Assembly (NCBI GenBank): GCA_012513735.1
Contig: JAAZBR010000238.1
Span: forward strand, 1-11,890
Length of the DNA: 11,890 nt
Reading direction: 5' to 3'
From: Clostridiales bacterium
GTDB taxonomy: Bacteria > Bacillota > Clostridia > Christensenellales > Aristaeellaceae
In this document: positions 6,653 to 11,890 of the stretch, one piece after another
How positions within the stretch are numbered: position 1 is the first letter of the stretch
Layout of the letters: each line of letters starts with the position of its first letter
Position numbers and translations under genes: made by a program
The notes under the pieces: model-generated
The model's database searches: none
Seen by the model: the letters and a program-made list of their open reading frames with translations, nothing else
What the model was told of the DNA's origin: nothing

Positions 6653-8013
6653 CAGCTCAGCACTTTCACCTCATGCTGCACCTGATACTCGCTGCGGCGC
6701 AGGGGCCGGTTCTCGGTCTCTATTTCGCCGGACTGGTTGTCGTAGGGATCGTTGCGCTGGAAGCGGCGCTCCGGCTGAAAGGCCGCCATGTAGGCGTGGT
6801 TGAACACCGCCCGGTAGGGATCCAAGTTTCCGAAGTAAAACTCCCGCCGTTCCGCATTGCCGCCCCGGCGGGCAGCGCCGCCGAAGCTGCAGTCCACCGG
6901 CAGCCAGCCCCAGGCCTCGGTGTAGAACCAAGCCCAGTCATGGCTGCCCGCATCGCCAGGAGCTGCATAGAGGCCGCTCTGCCAGCGGGCGGGGATGCCG
7001 GCCATACGGCACAGCGCGATGAACAGCAGGGCCTGCAGCCCGCAGTCTCCCCGCAGATTGACAGCCGCATACTCGGCGCCGTTCTCAATCAGCAGGTAGT
7101 TGCGTACATAGCTGTATAACACCTGGCCGGTAATGAAATCATAGAAGCGCTTGGCCCGCCGCACCGGGATCACCTCATCCCCCACCAACTCGCGGCACAA
7201 GGCCTGCAAATAGGGGGTGAAAGCCAGGTGAGGAAGCTGGGGATCCAGGTCCTCCCGCACGGGGGGATGGGCCATCGGGTACAAAATGCGCTGCCCGTTG
7301 GGCGCCAGCGGATCACAGTAGATCAACTGCTGGGTAAAGCTGCTGGTGGCACTGAAGGCCCAGTTCTCCCGCATGCGCTCCTCAAAGAAGGCGGTACGCT
7401 GGAGCGCACTCTCCCGGGCCAGGTGCTGGGGGTTGGGCTGCACATTCAGCACCTGCACATCCTGCTGTTGCGCAGCGGGGCTGGGGATGGGCAAATGTAC
7501 GCGGTACAGGCGGTCCTGTTCAAAGGCATCGTCCTCAATCTGCAGCGTCGTGGTGAGCTGCAGGCGCATGGTCAGTCCGCCATCCCATTTCATCTGGGCC
7601 ATGGCATCGTCCAGCAGCGGTCTTTTGGGCGAAAGAGGTTTGCCGGCGCGCTCAGCAAAGGAGGGGTTGGCCTTGAGCAGGCTAGCCACGGTGTCCTCAA
7701 AGTACATGCGGCGCCCCTCAATGCGGCGGGAATCCAACCAGCCCTGATCGCGCAGGGCGCGGAAATCGTCCTCGGAAAAATCCGGCACATGCTCGCGCAC
7801 GGCCTGCACCAACTGTTCCTCCGTCAGGGGATAATCCGCCCGCAGGCGCTCCAAAAAAAAGCGCTGCACCTCCAGCCGCTCGCGCAGCATCTGGGGGATA
7901 TTCTGCTTGATGCGCTCGTCCATCATGGCACAGGCCGCCTCCCACTGGCCGCTGGCCACATAGCTTTCAATATCCTGGGGCAGGGGGGCAGCAAGGGATT
8001 GCAGATTCAGCAT
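6652..8013 (-). CDS. Transglutaminase-like cysteine protease-fold protein
   Basis: A 453-residue protein with a transglutaminase-like core in its C-terminal third. The catalytic triad is visible: C324 in RGDCGLQALLF, H358 in SHDWAWFYTEAWGWLPVD, and D374 at the end of that stretch. The Cys is followed by the helix and MAGIPAR turn typical of this fold. No signal peptide or membrane segment is seen, so it is probably cytoplasmic. Residues 1-130 are charged and helical, with a stretch (about 62-115) that could be winged-helix-like; residues 140-220 look beta-rich. I recognise no family for these parts. Known relatives act as proteases, peptidases or cross-linking enzymes; the substrate here cannot be told. 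It starts 4 nt after the beta-CASP gene with a weak GTGGGA site, and its TGA overlaps the next ATG. Confidence 0.8.
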   Translation of the reverse strand: MLNLQSLAAPLPQDIESYVASGQWEAACAMMDERIKQNIPQMLRERLEVQRFFLERLRADYPLTEEQLVQAVREHVPDFSEDDFRALRDQGWLDSRRIEGRRMYFEDTVASLLKANPSFAERAGKPLSPKRPLLDDAMAQMKWDGGLTMRLQLTTTLQIEDDAFEQDRLYRVHLPIPSPAAQQQDVQVLNVQPNPQHLARESALQRTAFFEERMRENWAFSATSSFTQQLIYCDPLAPNGQRILYPMAHPPVREDLDPQLPHLAFTPYLQALCRELVGDEVIPVRRAKRFYDFITGQVLYSYVRNYLLIENGAEYAAVNLRGDCGLQALLFIALCRMAGIPARWQSGLYAAPGDAGSHDWAWFYTEAWGWLPVDCSFGGAARRGGNAERREFYFGNLDPYRAVFNHAYMAAFQPERRFQRNDPYDNQSGEIETENRPLRRSEYQVQHEVKVLS

Positions 8014-8017
8014 ACGC

Positions 8018-9625
8018 CTATTCCCACTTTCTGATCAGTTTTTCTATTTGTTCAGCCAGCTTGTTTTTCAGGCCGTTGCTCAGGCCGCTGGACTGCTGCA
8101 CCAGGTTGCGTAGGCGGTCAAAGGCAGACTGCAGCCTGGCGTTGACCTGGGACGCCTGCCTGGATGCCTTCTTCTTTTGTTTGCTGCCTTTGCGGGCAGG
8201 CTCCCGGGGCCCCTGATCCAACTGCACATCCTTTAGCAGATCCCAACTATCGCCGCTATAGGGCACGAAGGTGCGAGCGCCGCCCTTTTCCAGGCGCTTG
8301 GCAAAGGTAAGCGCCACCTCCTCCTCACCGTGGCAGATAAAAAAGCGCTGGGGCCTGGGCGCAAAGCTGTCCGCCCAGACCAGCAGTCCATCCGCATCGG
8401 CGTGACCGGAAATCCCATGCAGCGTGCGTATCTCGGCATGTACCCTGATGTTCTCCTGGAACAGGCGCACCTCCCTGGCGCCATCCACCAGCGCACGGCC
8501 CAGCGTGCCTACGCTTTGATAGCCTACAAACAGAATGGTGGCCTCAGGTCGCCACAGGTTGTGCTTCAGGTGATGACGGATTCGGCCCGCCTCTGCCATG
8601 CCGGAGGCCGAGATGATGACACAGGGGCGCTTTTCAAAGTTGATGGCCTTGGATTCCTCCGCCGTCACACATAGCTTAAGACCGTCAAAGCGCAGCGGGT
8701 TGATACCGGCCGCCAGCAGACGGCGCATCTCCTGATCGAAATTGTTATCGGCGCTGGTCTGAAAAACCTCAGTCGCCTTGATGGCCAGGGGGCTGTCCAT
8801 ATACACGGGGAAACCCTCGTGCCCCCGCACCATGCCCCTCTCCTTGATTTCCCGCAGGAAATAGAGGATTTCCTGGGACCTGCCCACGGCAAAAGAGGGA
8901 ATAACCACGTTACCGCCCCGGTCAAAGGTGGTCTGCAGCACGTTGGCCAGGTCGGCCAGATAATCCGGACGCTCGCCATGCAGACGGTCTCCATAGGTGG
9001 ACTCCATCACCACATAGTCGGCATGGGTAATGTAGTGGGGATCATTGAGAATGGGCTGGTTGATGTTGCCGATATCGCCGGAAAAAACGATCGTCCTGGT
9101 ATCCCCCTCCTCCAGGGCTGTCAGGCTGGCGGAGGCAGAGCCCAGCAAATGTCCTGCATCGGTAAAGCGCAGGGTAATACCCGGCGCGATCTGCTTCTCA
9201 TTTTCATAGGTTACGGGAACAAACAGTGCCAGCGCCCCTTCGGCATCAGCCATGGTATAGAGGGGCACATAGGGCGCATCGCCGGAGCGGGCAGCCTTTC
9301 GGTTGCGCCACTCCGCCTCCTGCTCCTGAATATAGGCAGAATCACGCAGCATGATGTCGCACAGGGCAAGGGTAGTGGGGGTGGAAAAAATACTTCCCCG
9401 GAAGCCCATCGCATACAGCCTGGGCAGCATACCGCTGTGGTCTATGTGGGCGTGGGTCAGCACAACGAAATCCACCTGAGCGGCAGAGATAGGCAACTCC
9501 TGGTTTTCATAGGTATCGCTGCCTTGCTCCATGCCGCAGTCAATCAGAATGGACTTGCCGGCTGCCGTCAGCAGGTAACAACTGCCCGTCACCTCCCGGG
9601 CAGCGCCCAGAAATCGCAGCTCCAT
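8018..9625 (-). CDS. Metallo-beta-lactamase-fold beta-CASP protein, likely ribonuclease (CPSF/YSH1-like)
   Basis: A 535-residue cytoplasmic protein of the beta-CASP branch of the metallo-beta-lactamase fold, which processes RNA 3' ends or degrades RNA in archaea and bacteria. Numbering from the chosen start, the zinc site is HAHIDH (H58, H60, D62, H63), H159 in AGHLLGSAS and D184 in SGDIG. The beta-CASP part follows with VVMESTYGD, IPSFAVGR and ISASGMAEAGRIRHHL. The C-terminal RNA-specificity (RMMBL) motif is SGHAD (H408), then CHGE (H432). After about residue 475 comes a basic linker (KGSKQKKK) and a helical, probably coiled-coil tail. I start at ATG 9625-9623 because AAAGGAGGA lies 6 nt upstream and the fold begins at once with MELRFLGAA; an 11-residue longer start has no such site. 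It begins 1 nt after the ABC gene. Confidence 0.93.
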   Translation of the reverse strand: MELRFLGAAREVTGSCYLLTAAGKSILIDCGMEQGSDTYENQELPISAAQVDFVVLTHAHIDHSGMLPRLYAMGFRGSIFSTPTTLALCDIMLRDSAYIQEQEAEWRNRKAARSGDAPYVPLYTMADAEGALALFVPVTYENEKQIAPGITLRFTDAGHLLGSASASLTALEEGDTRTIVFSGDIGNINQPILNDPHYITHADYVVMESTYGDRLHGERPDYLADLANVLQTTFDRGGNVVIPSFAVGRSQEILYFLREIKERGMVRGHEGFPVYMDSPLAIKATEVFQTSADNNFDQEMRRLLAAGINPLRFDGLKLCVTAEESKAINFEKRPCVIISASGMAEAGRIRHHLKHNLWRPEATILFVGYQSVGTLGRALVDGAREVRLFQENIRVHAEIRTLHGISGHADADGLLVWADSFAPRPQRFFICHGEEEVALTFAKRLEKGGARTFVPYSGDSWDLLKDVQLDQGPREPARKGSKQKKKASRQASQVNARLQSAFDRLRNLVQQSSGLSNGLKNKLAEQIEKLIRKWE

Positions 9626-9626
9626 G

Positions 9627-11402
9627 CTATTCCTCCTTTGTGGCATCCTCAGACACATACATCTGATACAGCCTGCTATACACGCCCTGACGGCGCATCA
9701 GCTCCTCATGTGAACCATGCTCCTCCAAACCGCGTTCTGTCAAGACCCAAATCACGTCGGCGTTGCGGATGGTGGTCAACCGGTGGGCAATGGTTAACGT
9801 TGTTCGCCCACGGGACAGCCGCTCCAGCGACTGCTTCACCAGCCGTTCAGATTCGTTGTCCAGCGCACTGGTGGCCTCATCCAGCAGCAGGATGGGCGGA
9901 TCCTTCAAAAACACCCGGGCAATGGAGATACGCTGTTTCTGTCCACCGGACAGCTTCACCCCCCGCTCCCCCACATAGGTGTCATATCCCTGGGGAAGCG
10001 CCGTGATGAAATCATGAGCGCCCGCCAGACGGGCTGCCTCCATCACGGCCTCCAGATCAGCGCCCGGCCTGCCGTATAAAATATTATCCAGCACGCTGCC
10101 GGAAAACAGGTACACATCCTGCTGTACCATGCCGACGCTGCCCCGCAGGCTTTTTAGCTGAATGCCGCGCACATCCCGCCCATCCACCAGAACGCGACCC
10201 TCTGTTACGTCATAGAAACGCGGGATCAGGTTGCACAGGGTGGTCTTGCCTGATCCTGAAGGCCCCACCAGCGCCACCTTCTGCCCCGCCTTGACGGTGA
10301 GGTTGACCTGGCTGAGCACCTCATTATCCTGGGGTCCGTCGCTGTAGCGAAAGCTGACGCTGTCAAAGCGGATCTCGCCCCGCACATTGCAGATAGGCTT
10401 GGCGTCGGGCGCGTCCACAATCTCAAGGGGTGCAGCCATCACCTCGTAGAAGCGCTGGATGCCGGTCATGCCGCGCTGAAACTGCTCGGTAAACTCCACC
10501 AGCCTGCGCACGGCGGCCAGCAGCATATTGATGTACAGCAGGTAACTCATGTACTGGCCCACGGTGATGCGCCCGGCGGACAGGTAAAGGGCGCCGGCCA
10601 CAACCACCAGAATGTTCATCAGGCCGTCCAGCAGACGGGTGCTGATATGAAAGCCTGCCATCACCCGGTACTGCTGCTTCTTCAGGCGCAGAAATTCCAG
10701 GTTGCCGCGGCCAAACTTTTCGCTTTCCAGCGCCTCGTTGGCAAAGCTCTGCACCACGCGCATGCCCAGCAGGCTATCCTCCGTCTGGGCATTGATTTCG
10801 CCCAACTGATGGCGGTTGGCCGCAAAGGTGCTGCGCATCTTACCCGAAAACACATAGGTAACATACAGCAACCCCGGTAAAAACAGAAAGATCAACAGCG
10901 TCAGCGGTACATTAACGCTGAGCAATATGCCAAAGCTGACTGTGATCTTAAAGGCGGCAATCAAAAACTCCTCCGGACAGTGGTGCGCAAACTCCATCAC
11001 GTCAAACAGGTCGCTGGTCATGCGGCTCATCAGTTGCCCGATTTTTGTATTGTTGTAATAGGAAAAGCTCAACTGCTGCAGATGCGCAAAAAGGTCGGTA
11101 CGCATATCGGTTTCAATGTGCGCCCCCATGATATGGCCCATCGACTGCATATAATAAAAATCTCCCGCGTCCACAAGCCGCAGCAGCACATACAGCAGGC
11201 CCAGCCGCCCCACAAAGGACAGGGTCAACTGGGTGGCATCCGTCACAGCCTGGTCGGTAATGCGCGATACAATCAGCGGGAACACCAGTTCACACAGCGT
11301 CGTCAGCACAGCGCAGCACAGATCCAGCACCAGGATACGCCAGTATTTTTTATAGTATGGCAGAAAACGCCGCAGCATACCGACGGTTGATTTGTTGGGC
11401 AT
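9627..11402 (-). CDS. ABC exporter half-transporter (fused membrane and ATPase domains)
   Basis: A 591-residue type IV ABC exporter subunit expected to act as a homodimer, or heterodimer, in the membrane. Six membrane helices lie within residues 20-300. The nucleotide-binding domain (about 343-580) has Walker A GPSGSGKTT (380-388), the Q-loop at Q427-Q428, signature LSGGQ (484-488), Walker B ILLLDE (504-509) with catalytic E509, the D-loop SALD, and the H-loop H540. All catalytic residues are present, so it should be active without a partner. The family includes multidrug, lipid and peptide exporters; the substrate is not readable from sequence. A peptidase C39 domain is absent. AAAGGA lies 6 nt before the ATG. 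It follows the upstream gene by 30 nt and holds the ribosome site of the beta-CASP gene within its last codons. Confidence 0.95.
   Translation of the reverse strand: MPNKSTVGMLRRFLPYYKKYWRILVLDLCCAVLTTLCELVFPLIVSRITDQAVTDATQLTLSFVGRLGLLYVLLRLVDAGDFYYMQSMGHIMGAHIETDMRTDLFAHLQQLSFSYYNNTKIGQLMSRMTSDLFDVMEFAHHCPEEFLIAAFKITVSFGILLSVNVPLTLLIFLFLPGLLYVTYVFSGKMRSTFAANRHQLGEINAQTEDSLLGMRVVQSFANEALESEKFGRGNLEFLRLKKQQYRVMAGFHISTRLLDGLMNILVVVAGALYLSAGRITVGQYMSYLLYINMLLAAVRRLVEFTEQFQRGMTGIQRFYEVMAAPLEIVDAPDAKPICNVRGEIRFDSVSFRYSDGPQDNEVLSQVNLTVKAGQKVALVGPSGSGKTTLCNLIPRFYDVTEGRVLVDGRDVRGIQLKSLRGSVGMVQQDVYLFSGSVLDNILYGRPGADLEAVMEAARLAGAHDFITALPQGYDTYVGERGVKLSGGQKQRISIARVFLKDPPILLLDEATSALDNESERLVKQSLERLSRGRTTLTIAHRLTTIRNADVIWVLTERGLEEHGSHEELMRRQGVYSRLYQMYVSEDATKEE
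9631..9639 (-). promoter_or_regulatory. Strong ribosome binding site setting the beta-CASP start
   Basis: AAAGGAGGA on the minus strand, inside the 3' end of the ABC transporter gene, places its GGAGG core 6 nt before ATG 9625. It rules in favour of MELRF as the N-terminus and suggests translational coupling between the two genes. Confidence 0.85.
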
Positions 11403-11432
11403 GCAAGGTCCTTTCAGCTACGGATGAAATCG

Positions 11433-11890
11433 CTATTCGGGCTGGCTGATGACAAAGCCCTGCAGGGAAGCCTGCGCCAGGGGCAACTGCAACACAAAGG
11501 CAGCCAGGTCACTGACCAGGTAGTAGTAGACATGCTGCCCATCCTGTGCCTCCAGCAGCGGATAGCCCAGCAGCGTCTTTTCCGAGGAGGAAAAGCGCAG
11601 CCCCTCCTGCCTAATCAAGGGGCTGGCCGATGCCGGGCGAACACCCCACACGGTAGTGCGGCCATCGCTGGCAAACAGGGTACGCACATAATAGCCGTGA
11701 TAGCTGGCATCCTGCACCCTACCCTCCTGCAAGGTTTCCGGCAGGGGCACGGTGCTGCCCAGGGCACCTGCCAATGCTGCGGTGTCGGTGCTCTGCATGC
11801 CGCCAAAGGGCTGCAACCCTCTATCCTCCTCCGCAACCACCCATCGGTCGCTCCGCCTGGTCTCCTCGTTTTCGCGCAGCAGCGCATACA
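11433..11890 (-). CDS. Unidentified protein, C-terminal part (5' end beyond window)
   Basis: The frame is open from the right window edge to a TAG at 11435-11433, giving 151 visible residues and a cut start. An apparent internal GTG start at 11840 is not needed, since the frame runs on upstream as YALLRENEETRRSDRWVV. The visible part is rich in beta-type hydrophobic and aromatic segments such as YHGYYVRTLF and HVYYYLVSDLAAFVLQLP, without membrane helices or known catalytic motifs. I do not recognise the family. An extracytoplasmic C-terminal domain of a membrane protein would fit but is a guess. The ABC transporter gene follows after 30 nt, so the two are probably cotranscribed. Confidence 0.65.
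   Translation of the reverse strand, partial: YALLRENEETRRSDRWVVAEEDRGLQPFGGMQSTDTAALAGALGSTVPLPETLQEGRVQDASYHGYYVRTLFASDGRTTVWGVRPASASPLIRQEGLRFSSSEKTLLGYPLLEAQDGQHVYYYLVSDLAAFVLQLPLAQASLQGFVISQPE

Noticed and set aside
6426..6803. A 125-codon plus-strand open frame across the small gene and the transglutaminase-like gene
   Set aside because: It is antisense to both, bridges unrelated genes and has no domain or ribosome site.
9626..9658. An 11-residue longer N-terminus for the beta-CASP protein
   Set aside because: The extra residues overlap the ABC gene, have no good ribosome site and do not belong to the fold; AAAGGAGGA clearly serves the ATG at 9625.
8819..10006. A 395-codon plus-strand open frame opposite the beta-CASP and ABC genes
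   Set aside because: It is antisense to well-supported genes, crosses their boundary and shows no recognisable domain.
1..11890. CRISPR arrays, tRNA or rRNA genes, insertion sequences, prophage genes
   Set aside because: No regularly spaced repeats, cloverleaf-like segments, transposase or integrase motifs were seen on either strand.

Overview
The window looks like chromosomal DNA from a Gram-positive bacterium of the Bacillota, most likely a Clostridia lineage. This rests on strong AGGAGG-type ribosome binding sites, tightly packed genes, a moderately high GC coding bias, and the gene families present (ComEA-like HhH protein, beta-CASP RNase-like protein, small secreted protein with a VG.D.PAG-type segment). 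This is inference from sequence character; genus cannot be assigned.

Layout. Bases 1-902 hold the N-terminal 300 codons of a glycogen branching enzyme (glgB) read leftward and cut by the window edge. Bases 903-1133 form a divergent intergenic region with one good sigma-A-type promoter on each strand. Bases 1134-6061 are a rightward operon: a membrane-anchored calcineurin-like metallophosphoesterase, polyphosphate kinase (ppk1), cysteinyl-tRNA synthetase (cysS) and a short ComEA-like helix-hairpin-helix protein, with gaps of 12, 15 and 2 nt. Bases 6062-6140 are a short convergent junction. Bases 6141-11890 are a leftward gene cluster, in transcription order: the C-terminal part of an unidentified protein cut by the right edge, an ABC exporter with fused membrane and ATPase domains, a beta-CASP metallo-beta-lactamase-fold protein, a transglutaminase-like protein, and a small exported protein broken by a one-base frameshift.

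How the genes may work together. The divergent region places glycogen synthesis next to polyphosphate synthesis, so carbon and phosphate/energy storage may be co-controlled. A cre-like site overlaps the predicted glgB transcription start. The leftward cluster has gaps of 30, 1 and 4 nt and then a 1-nt stop/start overlap, so it is probably one transcript, but no single shared pathway is evident. Points worth a second look are the unusual catalytic motifs of the metallophosphoesterase, a short deletion in a conserved PPK1 loop, the frameshifted AT-richer gene at the operon end, and the undescribed N-terminal half of the transglutaminase-like protein. I found no CRISPR array, tRNA, rRNA, insertion sequence or phage gene, and no clear case for an entirely new multi-gene system.
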